Shown: positions 25,860 through 35,440, numbered from the stretch's first letter. The stretch is DNA of 64,000 bases from Cystobacter ferrugineus (GCF_001887355.1 NZ_MPIN01000004.1:597733-661732); one strand, 5' to 3'. Made by a program: numbers and translations. The notes: generated by a model from the letters alone, not told the origin.

Positions 25860-26921
25860 TCAGAAGCGGGTGGCCAGCTGCAGTGAGTACTCGAGGCCCG
25901 CGAGCTCATCCCCGGGACGCAGCGCGTGCTCGGCCTGGAGCTGGGCCTTGAAGTGCCGCGAGTAGAGGATGTTGATGCCTCCCACGAGCGCGTAGCCGCG
26001 CGCCTTCAACGGGCCGGTGAGCTGCAACAGCTCCGCGCCCGCCACCGGCTGCAGCGCCCAGCCGTCCAGGCCCAGGGGCAACATGTAGCTGGCCAGTCCC
26101 ATCTGCCCCATGAAGGGCCCCACGGCGAGCCGTCCGGTGACGTACTCGCCCGACAACTCCAGTCCGCCCAGCCGCAGCGACGCGTCCGCCGCCATGGCGT
26201 GGTGGCGCGTGCCGTCGAAGACCTCGGTCAGGTAGGTGCTCGCGCCGAGCGTGAGCGCCTTGAAGGGGCGCACGCTCACGCGCAGCGCCGCGTCCTCGCC
26301 CAGGCGCGTGCCCGACGCGTCCTTGGCGCCCTCGAAGACGCCGCCCGAGATGCGCAGCTTCCACGCCTCCTTGAGGTTCACCTCGCCCATGAGCCCCAGG
26401 CGCCGGCCGCCCAGCTTGTGGGTGTCCTCGAGGTAGTCGGCCACGAGGCCGCGGTTCATCACCGGCAGGTTCCAGCGCGACTCCAGCTCGCGCTCCAGGA
26501 AGGGCGCCTTGAACTGGCCGCCGTACAGCCGCAACTGCTTGGAGCCGTCGGCCACGCGCACGAAGGCGTCCTTGAGCATCGACTTGGAGGAGAGGTCCGC
26601 GGTCACCTCGGCCTCCACGTATGGCAGCGAGGCGGCCAGCCCCACGCGCGCGGACTGCAGGGACAGCGAGCGCGTGTACTGCTCACGCTCGTCCGCGCTC
26701 ACCCGCGCGAACACCCGCCCGAAGGGCCGCACCTGGAAGCCCCGGTCGTCTTCCTTGCGCAGGCCCTCGCCGCCCTCGGACACCGGCTGCCGCGCGGGCA
26801 CCTCGGGGCTGGGGGGCTCCATCTTCTCGATGGGCTCCTGCGCCCAACCCCGTGCTCCCATGAGGAAGAGCGTGGCCATGAGTGCCCGACGCCCCCCCGT
26901 GCTCCATTTCCCCCTGCCCAT
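25860..26921 (-). CDS. OprP/OprO-like phosphate-selective porin family protein
   Basis: The 353-residue protein has a signal peptide (RRALMATLFLMGARGWAQ), a Pro/Glu-rich spacer and a beta-barrel pattern of alternating strands typical of the porin P/O family: VRPFGRVFARVSADE, KQLRLYGGQFKAPFLERELE, NRGLVADYLEDTHKLGGRRL, LELSGEYVTGRLAVG and the C-terminal aromatic end LEYSLQLATRF. Family members pass phosphate or pyrophosphate; selectivity is not readable here. It is the first gene of the five-gene cluster; the ATG has a good GGGGAGG ribosome site. Its presence strengthens the phosphate/polyphosphate reading of the operon. Confidence 0.8.
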   Translation of the reverse strand: MGRGKWSTGGRRALMATLFLMGARGWAQEPIEKMEPPSPEVPARQPVSEGGEGLRKEDDRGFQVRPFGRVFARVSADEREQYTRSLSLQSARVGLAASLPYVEAEVTADLSSKSMLKDAFVRVADGSKQLRLYGGQFKAPFLERELESRWNLPVMNRGLVADYLEDTHKLGGRRLGLMGEVNLKEAWKLRISGGVFEGAKDASGTRLGEDAALRVSVRPFKALTLGASTYLTEVFDGTRHHAMAADASLRLGGLELSGEYVTGRLAVGPFMGQMGLASYMLPLGLDGWALQPVAGAELLQLTGPLKARGYALVGGINILYSRHFKAQLQAEHALRPGDELAGLEYSLQLATRF

Positions 26922-27092
26922 GTCCGCGCCTCCCCGACCCGATCCGGCACGGGCAGGTGCAACAGGGGTGCCTGCCAGTGAAGTCGTCGGGGGGACGACA
27001 CTCGCCTCGCTCAGTCGTCCAAAAGCCGTCGGGGCAAGGGGGGCACGAGCCCCGAGGGCGTCGCGGGAGCCCGCCGCCGACGGGGCGGCGTC

Positions 27093-27128
27093 TGTCGAAA
27101 TTACGGCCCGGGTTGTCGAAAATTACGG
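27093..27128. promoter_or_regulatory. Tandem direct repeat upstream of the polyphosphate-type operon
   Basis: TGTCGAAATTACGG (27093-27106) and TGTCGAAAATTACGG (27114-27128) are direct repeats whose starts are 21 bases apart, two turns of the helix. They lie about 170-200 bases before the porin start. Direct repeats with a TGTC core recall Pho boxes, but the usual Pho spacing is 11 bases, so this is only a suggestion of a phosphate-responsive site. The second copy overlaps the stop codon of the neighbouring gene. Confidence 0.35.
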
Positions 27129-27767
27129 GTCGTTCGGCGCGGGTGGCTCCGGCGCCGCATGGATCTGCGGCGGGGGCGCCTCCCCAGCATCGGTCCCGGG
27201 GGAGGGCTGGACCGGAGGCTCGGAGCGTTCCGTCTTCAACATCCCCCGCACCGTGTACCCCAGCAGCGCCAGCAGCCCCACGCCCAGCAGGCCCCAGCCC
27301 ACCGCGCGGGACACGGGCGCGTCGCTCACCTCCAGGGGGGCGTGGAGCGCCTTGGTGCGTGTCGTCCTGAATCCCACATCGAGCACATGGGGGCCGGTGG
27401 TTTGGGGGACGAAGGTGGCTTCCCAGTGGCGCTCGCCGCGCTTGACGGTGACGCTCTGGCCGTGGGTGGCGCCGGCCGGGCGCAGGGTGAGGATGAGGGG
27501 CCCGGTGAAGGGGGCGCCCTCGAAGCTGCCCACGTCGAGGCTGACGTGGAGCGGCTGGCCCTCGCGGGGAGGGACGGGGCGGAGGCTGCCTTGGAGCCGC
27601 TCCTCGGTGTCCGACCAGGAGAGCTCCCAGGCCTCCTCATGGGGGGAGACCTCGATGGCATCCGGGCGTTCCCGGCCGTCGCCGGGGTGGGCCAGGGCGG
27701 GGGAGGCGAGCCACAGGCCCGTCATGAGGGGGAACAGGCGGTTTCGAACGGGTCGTCTTTGCCTCAT
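27123..27767 (-). CDS. Hypothetical single-pass membrane protein with exported domain
   Basis: The 214-residue protein starts with a signal peptide (NRLFPLMTGLWLASPALA), has an extracytoplasmic beta-sandwich-like domain (LILTLRPAGATHGQSVTV, HWEATFVPQTTGPHVLDV), one membrane helix near the C-terminus (VGWGLLGVGLLALLGYTVRG) and a Pro-rich tail. The exported part resembles FixH/YtkA-like or GLUG-free Ig folds in general shape only. It is divergent from the Ser/Thr kinase gene and may share its promoter region. The start at 27767 rather than 27809 is chosen because the signal peptide fits; function unknown. Confidence 0.72.
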   Translation of the reverse strand: MRQRRPVRNRLFPLMTGLWLASPALAHPGDGRERPDAIEVSPHEEAWELSWSDTEERLQGSLRPVPPREGQPLHVSLDVGSFEGAPFTGPLILTLRPAGATHGQSVTVKRGERHWEATFVPQTTGPHVLDVGFRTTRTKALHAPLEVSDAPVSRAVGWGLLGVGLLALLGYTVRGMLKTERSEPPVQPSPGTDAGEAPPPQIHAAPEPPAPNDP

Positions 27768-27842
27768 CCCCTGGGGTCGCCTAAGATGAACCGCCCTGAA
27801 CTCTCTCACTTCGCGCTTGCTCCCCCCGGCGAGCTACCCGGG

Positions 27843-30194
27843 ATGAACCCTCAACTCTTTGGGAAATACCAGCTCATCAAGAAGCTCGCCACTGGCGGCA
27901 TGGCCGAGGTGTGGCTCGCGCGCCAGCGGGGCATCGAGGGGTTCGCCAAGAACGTGGTGGTCAAGCGCATCCTGCCGCACCTGGCGGAGGACGCGGAATT
28001 CGTTGAGATGTTCCGCAACGAAGCGCTCATCGCCGCCAAGTTCAACCACCCCAACATCGCCCAGGTGTACGAGTTCGGTGAGGCCAACGGCACCTACTTC
28101 ATCGCCATGGAGTACATCCACGGCGAGGACCTGGGGCGGGTGCTGCGCAAGGCGTACAACGCGGGGGGGTGGATCGCCCAGCCGCTGGCCATCCGCATCG
28201 TCGCCGCGGCGTGCGAGGGCCTGTACTACGCGCACACGCGCACGGACGACGCGGGCCGGCCGCTGAAGGTGGTGCACCGCGACATCTCGCCGCAGAACAT
28301 CCTCATCAGCTTCGACGGCTCGGTGAAGCTGGTGGACTTCGGCATCGCCAAGGCGGCGGACCAGGCGTCCATGACGAAGTCGGGCGCCATCAAGGGCAAG
28401 TTCGCGTACATGGCGCCCGAGCAGGCCGCGGGCAAGCCGCTGGACAGCCGCGCGGACATCTTCGCCATCGGGCTGGTGCTCTACGAGATGCTCACCAGCA
28501 ACCGCCCCCTCAAGCGCGACATGGAGCTGGCCACGCTCCAGGCGGCGCTCGAGTGCAACATCCTGCCCCCTTCCCAGGTGGCGGATGTGCCGCCGGAGCT
28601 GGACGCGGTGGTGATGCGGGCGCTGGCCAAGGCCGCGGATGATCGCTACCGCGACGCGCGCCAGCTCCAGCTCGCCCTGGAGGAGTTCCTCGTCAGCCAG
28701 CGCTGGGTGGCCGGCTCGGTGCAGATCTCCGAGCTGATGGAGGCCCTGTTCGCGGACCGGCTGGAAGAGGAGCGGCGCAGCGGCAATCCGGAGCCGCGCG
28801 GCGAGGAGTCCGCCACGGCGGTGCCCGCGGCGCCCGAGTTCCCCACCGAGTCGCCTGCCGCTCCGTCCTCGCCCCCGCGCAGCACGTCCCGCACGATGCC
28901 GCGTGCCGCCGCCTCGCCGCCTCCCTCGCCCGAGATGGACTGGGAAGCCCCTCCGGGGGAGATGCAGCCGCCACCGCGGCGCACCTCCATGCGCACGCCC
29001 GCGAACAAGCGCACGGAGTCGAACACGGCTCCGATGCCGGCCGAGCCGGAGGCCGAGGAGTGGGAGGCCCCGCCCTCCACGGAGGTGGCGTCGCGCCGCC
29101 GCGCTCCCTCGGAGTCCATCCGCCGGTCCGTGCCGAGCTCTCCGTCCATGGCGCGCGCGCCCAGCCGTCAGGACGCCGTCCGGGGCACGCCCACGGAGAT
29201 GCCGAGCGCGCGGCGTCCCATCTCCGACGTCGCCATTCCCCGGCGCTCGGGCAGCCGCGTGGGGGAGCCGGCCGTGGAGCCGGAGGTCCGGCGCTCCTCG
29301 CCGGCCCTGGCCATCCCCCCTCGTGTGCGCACGCCTTCCGAGGAGGATCCCGAGCGCACGATCCTGCCGCCTCCCGAGCCGGAGCCGGTGCGGCGTCGCA
29401 CGGGCTCGCAACCCGCGGCCGTGGCCCCGGCCGAGCCCGCCGTCCGCCGGCGCACCGTCATCCGCCCGGAGGTCGCCGAGCCGGCTCCCGTGCGCCGCCG
29501 CACGTCCTCCGTGCCCAAGGCGCGCGCGGTGGTGGACGACGAGGACAGTGTTCCCGATGCCCAGGCTGGAGTGGAGGCTCCCGAGCGCAAGCGGGGTCTG
29601 CCGCTGCCGAAGCTGCTGGCTGGTGTCGCGGCGGTGGCGCTGGTGGGCGCGGGACTCGCCTTCCACAAACCGCTGCTAGAGGTGCTCGGCAGCACGGCCA
29701 TGGATGGCCAGGGCATCTATATCTCGCTGGAGACGAGCATCCCCGTCGAGGTCTCCGTGAAGCACAGCGCACGCTGTGGCAGCTCGTCGCCCATCACCTC
29801 CCTGGGCAACACGCCGCTGCGGGATGTGTCGGGGGCTCACCTGCAGGACACGCTCATCCTGGAGAACAAGCAGCTCGGCATCTTCAAGCAGCTCGAGGTC
29901 CCCTTCGGCGAGCCCAACGAGCACAAGCAACTGCCTCCCGTGGAGTTCAAGACGGGCAAGGTCCGGCTCAAGCTCCTGCCCGCGAACTCGAAGATCTCCG
30001 GGGTGGAGATCTTCCGGGATGGACAGAAGCTCGGCCTCTACAGCCCCAATCTGGCGCTGGAGCTGGTGGAGGGTGAGCACCACCTCATCCTGCAGGGGAC
30101 GTCGCTCAAGGAGCCGGTGCAGGTGGACGTGGAGGTGAAGGGCCGCGACACCACCGAGAAGGTGGTGAACGTGACGGAGTTCCTCCAGCAGTAG
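27843..30194 (+). CDS. Membrane Ser/Thr protein kinase with Pro/Arg-rich linker and PEGA-like outer domain
   Basis: The 783-residue protein has a Hanks-type kinase domain (1-280): glycine loop LATGGMAEVWLA, Lys41, Glu60, HRDISPQN (D147), DFGIAK (165-170), and KFAYMAPEQ. A ~300-residue Pro/Arg/Ser-rich linker with repeated RRRT/RRS blocks follows, then one membrane helix (~588-607, LLAGVAAVALVGAGLAF) and a C-terminal exported domain with PEGA-like segments (GVEIFRDGQKLGLYSPNLAL). The ATG at 27843 is used because related kinases begin MNPQLFGKYQ; an in-frame ATG at 27786 is possible. A sensor kinase of the kind greatly expanded in myxobacteria. Confidence 0.93.
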   Translation: MNPQLFGKYQLIKKLATGGMAEVWLARQRGIEGFAKNVVVKRILPHLAEDAEFVEMFRNEALIAAKFNHPNIAQVYEFGEANGTYFIAMEYIHGEDLGRVLRKAYNAGGWIAQPLAIRIVAAACEGLYYAHTRTDDAGRPLKVVHRDISPQNILISFDGSVKLVDFGIAKAADQASMTKSGAIKGKFAYMAPEQAAGKPLDSRADIFAIGLVLYEMLTSNRPLKRDMELATLQAALECNILPPSQVADVPPELDAVVMRALAKAADDRYRDARQLQLALEEFLVSQRWVAGSVQISELMEALFADRLEEERRSGNPEPRGEESATAVPAAPEFPTESPAAPSSPPRSTSRTMPRAAASPPPSPEMDWEAPPGEMQPPPRRTSMRTPANKRTESNTAPMPAEPEAEEWEAPPSTEVASRRRAPSESIRRSVPSSPSMARAPSRQDAVRGTPTEMPSARRPISDVAIPRRSGSRVGEPAVEPEVRRSSPALAIPPRVRTPSEEDPERTILPPPEPEPVRRRTGSQPAAVAPAEPAVRRRTVIRPEVAEPAPVRRRTSSVPKARAVVDDEDSVPDAQAGVEAPERKRGLPLPKLLAGVAAVALVGAGLAFHKPLLEVLGSTAMDGQGIYISLETSIPVEVSVKHSARCGSSSPITSLGNTPLRDVSGAHLQDTLILENKQLGIFKQLEVPFGEPNEHKQLPPVEFKTGKVRLKLLPANSKISGVEIFRDGQKLGLYSPNLALELVEGEHHLILQGTSLKEPVQVDVEVKGRDTTEKVVNVTEFLQQ

Positions 30195-30203
30195 CGTGCC
30201 CCG

Positions 30204-30536
30204 TCAGTAGCGGGGCAGGCTCGGGTCCACCGTGCGCGAGTAGAGATCGATTCCCCCGTACAGGGACATCGCGTCCAGGCCGTGTGCCCTCAGGTAGGCG
30301 GTGCCATCCAGGCTGCGCACCCCGTGGTGGCAGTAGACGACGATGGGCCGGCCGCGGAAGGCCTCCCATTCCTCGGCGCGCTCGTCCAGTTCCGACAGCG
30401 GAATGAGCACCGAGCGGGGCAGCGCCACGTAGGCGTGCTCCTCGGGAAAGCGCACGTCGAGCAGCACGGGATGGGACTCGGGAGGCCCCGAGAGCTGGGT
30501 GGCGAGGGTGGCGGGATCGATTTCCGGGATGGGCAT
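30204..30536 (-). CDS. Single-domain rhodanese
   Basis: The 110-residue protein is one rhodanese domain: VLLDVRFPEEHAYVALPRS, active loop VVYCHHGVRS with catalytic Cys69, and a final YGGIDLYSRTVDP segment. The loop CHHGVRS is the GlpE/MoeB-associated type that carries a persulfide. It follows the rhodanese-MoeB fusion gene by 16 bases on the same strand, so it probably passes sulfur within the same cofactor or thiolation pathway. It ends convergently with the kinase gene. Confidence 0.92.
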   Translation of the reverse strand: MPIPEIDPATLATQLSGPPESHPVLLDVRFPEEHAYVALPRSVLIPLSELDERAEEWEAFRGRPIVVYCHHGVRSLDGTAYLRAHGLDAMSLYGGIDLYSRTVDPSLPRY

Positions 30537-30552
30537 GGGGGCTCTTCCTGTG

Positions 30553-31713
30553 TCAGGCGGACGAGGCGCAGAAGCGCTCGTAGTCGATGAGCTCCACCTT
30601 GGCGCCGGGCGCGCACACGGGGCAGCGCGGATCCCTGCGCAGCTTGAGCTCCTGGAAGCGGGTGCCGAGCGCGTCGAAGGTGAGCAGACGTCCCACGAGC
30701 GGCTCTCCCACGCCGAGCAGCAGCTTGAGGGCCTCGTTGGCCTGCAAGAGGCCGATGATGCCGGGCAGCACGCCGAGCACGCCAGCCTCGGCGCAGGAGG
30801 GGGCGAGCTCCGGAGGCGGCGGGGTGGGGTAGAGGCAGCGGTAGCAGGGGCCCTGGCCGGGGACGAACGTGGTGACCTGGCCCTCGAAGCGGAAGATGGA
30901 GCCGTGGAGGTTGGGCAGGCCGAGCAGGACGCAGGCGTCGTTGAGCAGGTAGCGCGTGGGGAAGTTGTCCCCGCCGTCGAGCACCAGATCGAAGCCCTCG
31001 AGGATGCGCAGGGCGTTGTCGGAGGTGAGGCGCTCGCGAAAGGGCACCACCTTCACGTCGGGGTTGAGCGCCTCGATGGCCACGCGGGCGCTCTCCACCT
31101 TGGGCTGGCCGGCGCGCTCGTGGGTGTGGAGCACCTGGCGCTGCAGGTTGCTCAGGTCCACCACGTCCGCGTCCACCAGGCCCAGCGTGCCCACGCCGGC
31201 GGCGGCCAGGTAGAGCGCGGCGGGCGAGCCCAGGCCCCCCGCGCCGAGCAGCAGCACCTTGGAGCCGAGCAGCTTCGCCTGACCCTCCTCGCCCACTTCG
31301 GGGAGGATGAGGTGGCGGCGGTAGCGCTCCTTCTGGGCCGGGGTGAGCACGAGGGGCTTTTCCACCGGCAGGTGCGCGTCGCTCCAGCGGCTGAAGCCCC
31401 CGGCGAGCGAGGCCACGCGGGTGTAGCCCATGTGCTGCAGCGTGGCGGCCGCCAGCGCCGAGCGGGTGCCTCCGGCGCAGTAGAGGATGAGCTCCTCGTC
31501 GCGCGCGGCCTTCTCCTCGATGCGCAGCTCCAGGAAGCCCCGGGGGATGTGGAGGGCACCGGGAAGCCGTCCTCCCGCGTACTCGTCGCCCTCGCGCACG
31601 TCGATGAGCTTCACGGGCGCGCGCGTGTCCAGCAGGCGCTTGACGTCCTCGGTGGAGACCTCGCGGATCTCCTTCTTGGTGGCGGACAACAATTCACGGA
31701 AGGTGGGGGCCAT
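30553..31713 (-). CDS. moeB: Rhodanese-MoeB/ThiF fusion (E1-like sulfur-carrier adenylyltransferase)
   Basis: The 386-residue protein has an N-terminal rhodanese domain (LIDVREGDEYAGGRLPGALH, active LYCAGGTRS, Cys79) followed by a full E1-like domain: nucleotide loop LLLGAGGLGSPAAL (157-163 core), DGGDNFPTRYLLND, candidate thiocarboxylate-transfer SCAEAGVLG (C307) and two zinc CxxC pairs (C290/C293, C364/C367). Such enzymes adenylate the C-terminus of MoaD/ThiS-like carriers. In eukaryotic MOCS3/Uba4 the rhodanese is C-terminal; here it is N-terminal. The start at 31713 has a GGGGG ribosome site; the longer frame to 31875 is not supported. Confidence 0.9.
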   Translation of the reverse strand: MAPTFRELLSATKKEIREVSTEDVKRLLDTRAPVKLIDVREGDEYAGGRLPGALHIPRGFLELRIEEKAARDEELILYCAGGTRSALAAATLQHMGYTRVASLAGGFSRWSDAHLPVEKPLVLTPAQKERYRRHLILPEVGEEGQAKLLGSKVLLLGAGGLGSPAALYLAAAGVGTLGLVDADVVDLSNLQRQVLHTHERAGQPKVESARVAIEALNPDVKVVPFRERLTSDNALRILEGFDLVLDGGDNFPTRYLLNDACVLLGLPNLHGSIFRFEGQVTTFVPGQGPCYRCLYPTPPPPELAPSCAEAGVLGVLPGIIGLLQANEALKLLLGVGEPLVGRLLTFDALGTRFQELKLRRDPRCPVCAPGAKVELIDYERFCASSA

Positions 31714-31921
31714 CGGACCCCCATATAACCCGCGCCTGCCGGGTTTTTCCTTCCAGAAGCCGGGGAGCCCGGGAGGTTTCATCTCACCTCGGGCGTGGGA
31801 ATCGCCCTCCAGCGGACACCCGGCGTGCGTCACGGCGGGGGCCCGGCCGCCTGAAAGCCGGGGGTTGGATGGCAATCCGGGGGACTGGCGTTATAAGGCG
31901 CCTGTAAGGAGACCGACCGAC

Positions 31922-32305
31922 ATGGACACCACGACGACCCCCGCTCAAACGACCCCCTCCGCCCAGGGCGCGCCCGCTCCCGCGGTGCGGCTCACCGAGG
32001 CCGCCGTGGCCCAGGTGAAGAAGGTCATCCAGGACCAGGGCTTCCAGGACTACCTCTTCTCCATCCGGGTGGTGCCGGCCGGCTGCAGCGGCCTGGGCTA
32101 CGACCTGAACATGGTGCGCGAGGCCAAGCCCCACGACATCCAGTGGGAGCAGGATGGCGTGAAGATCACCACCGACGCGCTGAGCAGCCAGTACCTGGCG
32201 GGCACGGAGATCGACTTCGTCTCCTCCATCACCGGCGCGGGCTTCAAGTTCAACAACCCGAACGCGAAGTCCTCCTGCGGCTGCGGCACCTCGTTCTCCA
32301 CCTGA
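31922..32305 (+). CDS. A-type iron-sulfur carrier (HesB/IscA/ErpA family)
   Basis: The 127-residue protein has the three conserved cysteines of A-type carriers: C55 in VVPAGCSGLGYDL, and C119/C121 in AKSSCGCGTSF, with TGAGFKFNNPNA before them. A variable Thr/Pro/Ala-rich 20-residue N-terminus precedes the domain. These proteins deliver Fe-S clusters to apo-enzymes. The ATG at 31922 follows AAGGAG at good spacing. It is divergent from the moeB-like gene (208-base gap) and followed by a terminator hairpin. ErpA or IscA cannot be told apart from sequence alone. Confidence 0.93.
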   Translation: MDTTTTPAQTTPSAQGAPAPAVRLTEAAVAQVKKVIQDQGFQDYLFSIRVVPAGCSGLGYDLNMVREAKPHDIQWEQDGVKITTDALSSQYLAGTEIDFVSSITGAGFKFNNPNAKSSCGCGTSFST

Positions 32306-32368
32306 GGCGCCGTCCGCGTCACACGAGGGGGGGCGTGAACCGCGCGTAGTGGATGAAACCCTCGTTGG

Positions 32369-32399
32369 CGGGCTGGAGGCATTTCTCGTCTCCAGCCCG
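32369..32399 (+). terminator. Hairpin after the A-type carrier gene
   Basis: CGGGCTGGAG (32369-32378) pairs perfectly with CTCCAGCCCG (32390-32399) around an 11-base loop and is followed by TTTCCATTCC. It lies 64 bases after the stop on the plus strand. Confidence 0.65.
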
Positions 32400-32573
32400 T
32401 TTCCATTCCTGGCCCCTTTCTCCTGCGCCTCCAGTATCCGGATGGCCGCGTGTCTCGAGCCTGTCCCGCGCTCGACACCTTTCCCAGACCATCCTGCCAT
32501 TGCCGGGTTTCTACGGTCCCCCCCTCACCGGTGCGTGACCACGAGTGGCGCATGTGCACCTCGGGGGGGATGG

Positions 32574-35440
32574 ATGAAAACGATTGCAGGATTCATTTCA
32601 ATCTTTTGCATGAGGCCCACCCGGCTCGTCTGGGTCTCACTCATGGTCGCGCTGTTGTCACCCGCCCACCTCCGCGCGCAGGCAGCGTCCGTCCAGACTC
32701 CCTGCCCGCCGATGCGGCTGCCCGGCCTGCACGGTCCGGCGTGCGTGACGCGCGACAGCTTCGGCATCCCCACATCCATGCAATCGATCTCCATGACCTG
32801 CTCTTCCTCCAAGGGTGGGTGCACGCCCAGGATCGGCTGTTCCAGATGGACGTGCGCCGCCGTCAGGCGAGCGGCACCCTGGCCGAGCTGCTCGGAGCCC
32901 AGGCGCTGCCCAGCGACGTGCGGATGCGTACCTTCGGGCTGAGGCGTGCCGCAGAGCGCAGCCTCTCCGTGCTGTCCGTCCGTGCGCGCGCGGGGCTCCA
33001 GGCCTACGCCGAAGGAGTCAATGCCTACGTCGCTCGCAACCCGCTCCCGCCCGAATACGCGGAGCTCCGGCTGACGCGCGTCGAGCCGTGGACGCCCGTG
33101 GACAGCATCGCCTACCTCAAGCTGCTCCTGTTCTTCCTGTCCTTCGAGCTCGACATCGAAGACACGGTCACCTTGATGGCCTACCAGCAGGCGGGGCTGG
33201 AGCGAGGTTTCAACGGCACGGCGCTCTACTTCCAGGATGTCAATCGTGTACAGCCCTTCACCCCCGCATCCACCGTGCCGGACTCGGGCGCGCCGGTGCC
33301 CTGGCGTCCCCTGCCGTCCGCACTCGAGACGGACGCCGTGGCGGCCAGACTCGATCCGGCCGTCCTCCGCCTCGCGCGCCAGTACCGCGAGCAGGGGAGC
33401 GCCATCCCCAGGTTGCAGGAGGTGGAAGACGAGCTCCGCGCCATGGGGAACCTGGGTTCCAATGCGTGGGTGGTGTCCGGGCGGTACACCGCTACGGGGC
33501 GGCCGCTGTTCGCCAATGATCCGCACCTCCCGACCGAGGCGCCCTCCGCCATCTACCCCATCCACTTGCGGTCCCCGTCTCTCGATGTCGCCGGTGGCGG
33601 CTTCGCCGGGCTGCCGCTGGTGAGCTTTGGTCACAACCGGCACGTGTCCTGGGGCATCACCCACAACCCCACGGATGTGACGGACACCTTCTCCGAGCGC
33701 GTGGTGCGGGACGCGAACTCCCCCAGCGGGTTGAGCACCCTCTACCTGGGGAGGCGGGAGCCGGTGCTGGCCCTGCGCGAGGTGTTCCGCGCCAACCGGC
33801 GCGGCGGGGGCCTGGATGACATCGCCGTCGTGCCTCCTGGAGCGGGCGTGCCGGAGTTCATCTACCTCGTCCCTCGCCGCGACAATGGTCCACTGCTGAC
33901 GTTCGACGTGGAGGCTGGCGTGGGGCTGAGCGTCCAGTACACCGGCTTTGGTGCCACGCGGGACATCGAGGCCGCCTTCCATACCTCCGAGGCGCGCAAC
34001 CTGGAGGAATTCCGCAGGGCGTCGCTGTACTTAGACACGGGCTCGTCGAACCTCGCCTACGCTGACATCGAGGGCCATATCGCTTACATCACCACCGGGG
34101 AGATCCCACTGCGAGAGGATCTGCAAGCCGGGTACGTGGCGGGCCTGCCGCCGTTCTTCATCCGCAACGGCACGGGCGGCAATGAGTGGCTCGCCGTGCG
34201 CAACCCGCGGCCGGTGCAGTCAATCCCTTATGAGATCCTCCCGGTGGAGGAGCTGCCCCAAGCCATCGATCCCCCCGCGGGTTGGTTCGCCAATGCCAAC
34301 AATGATCCGGTAGCCCTCACGCTCGACAACGATCCGCTCAACCAGCTCCGCCCTGGAGGAGGCCTCTATTACCTCAGCGCTTCCTACAATCGCTTCCGCG
34401 CCGGCCGCATCACCCAGGTGCTGCGCGCGCAGGTGGCCGCCGGCCATGTCTCGCTCGGAGACATGGAGGCCTTGCAGGCCGACACCGTCCTCCTGGACGC
34501 GCAGTTCTTCACTCCCTATCTCGTTCGCGCGCTGACGTCCGGACAGGACAGCGGCGAGCCCCTGCTGCGCGAGCTGGCCCGGCGGCCGGATGTGGCGGAG
34601 GCCGTCGGACGGCTGGCGCGCTGGGACTTCACCACGCCCACCGGCATTCCCGAGGGGTATGACGCCTCGGACGTGGACGGGCTGAGAGTCGCGCCGACAC
34701 GTGCCGAGGTGGAAGCGAGCATCGCGGCCACGCTGTATTCCGTGTGGCGCGGGCAGCTCGTGCGGGAGGTGATTGACCGGACGCTGGTGGCGAATGGCAT
34801 TGCGCGTGAAGCGGATGGTTCCCGGGCGTTGGTGGCGGTGCGGCACCTGCTGGAGACGTTCGACGGACGGGGTGGGGTCGGGGCGTCAGGCCTGGACTTC
34901 TTCGCCCGCCCGGGTGTGGCGAGCGCGGAGGCTCGCCGGGACGTGGCCCTGCTGTCGGCCATGGCGCGTGCGCTCGAGCTCCTGCGGGGCCCGGGCTTTG
35001 CTCCAGCCTTCGGAGGCTCGGCACGCCAGGAGGACTACCGCTGGGGCCGGCTGCACCGGGTCCTCTTCAATCATCCGCTCGGGCCCCCGTACTCCATCCC
35101 CCCGGCCGGAGGCACCTTCCCCCCGCCGCTGGAGGGCTTGCCCGGAATCCCCGTGGACGGGGGCTTCGAGACGGTGGACCAGTCCACCCATGTCGTCCGG
35201 GGAGAGTCCGCCCAGGCGTTCATGACATTCTTCGTCCCAGGCCATCGGCTCGTGGCGGACCTGTCGCGCCGGCGAGTCAGAGCCCACTACTCCCTGTCCG
35301 GGGGCGTGAGCGGAGTGCCTGGCGACCCGCGGTCCGTGGAACTGCTGCCGCGCTGGTTGACCAACGACTTTATTCCCCTGCTCACCCAGCCGGAGGAGCT
35401 GTTGCGGAACATCCGGAGCGTGGATTGTTTCGTGCCTTGA
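32574..35440 (+). pseudogene. Penicillin-acylase-family amidohydrolase, frameshifted near the N-terminus
   Basis: A signal peptide starts at the ATG 32574 (RLVWVSLMVALLSPAHLRAQ) and reads in frame to VTRDSFGIP; the family then continues in the +2-offset frame as HIHAIDLHDLLFLQGWVHAQ. The switch lies in a run of four C (32768-32771): five would restore one frame, so one base is missing. The rest is a complete Ntn-hydrolase acylase: the autoprocessing site is LGSNAWVVSG with nucleophile Ser at 33458-33460, followed by FANDPHL and FGHNRHVSWGITHNPTD. Homologues cleave penicillins, aculeacin or acyl-homoserine lactones. Either a recent pseudogene or a sequencing error in a homopolymer. Confidence 0.85.
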
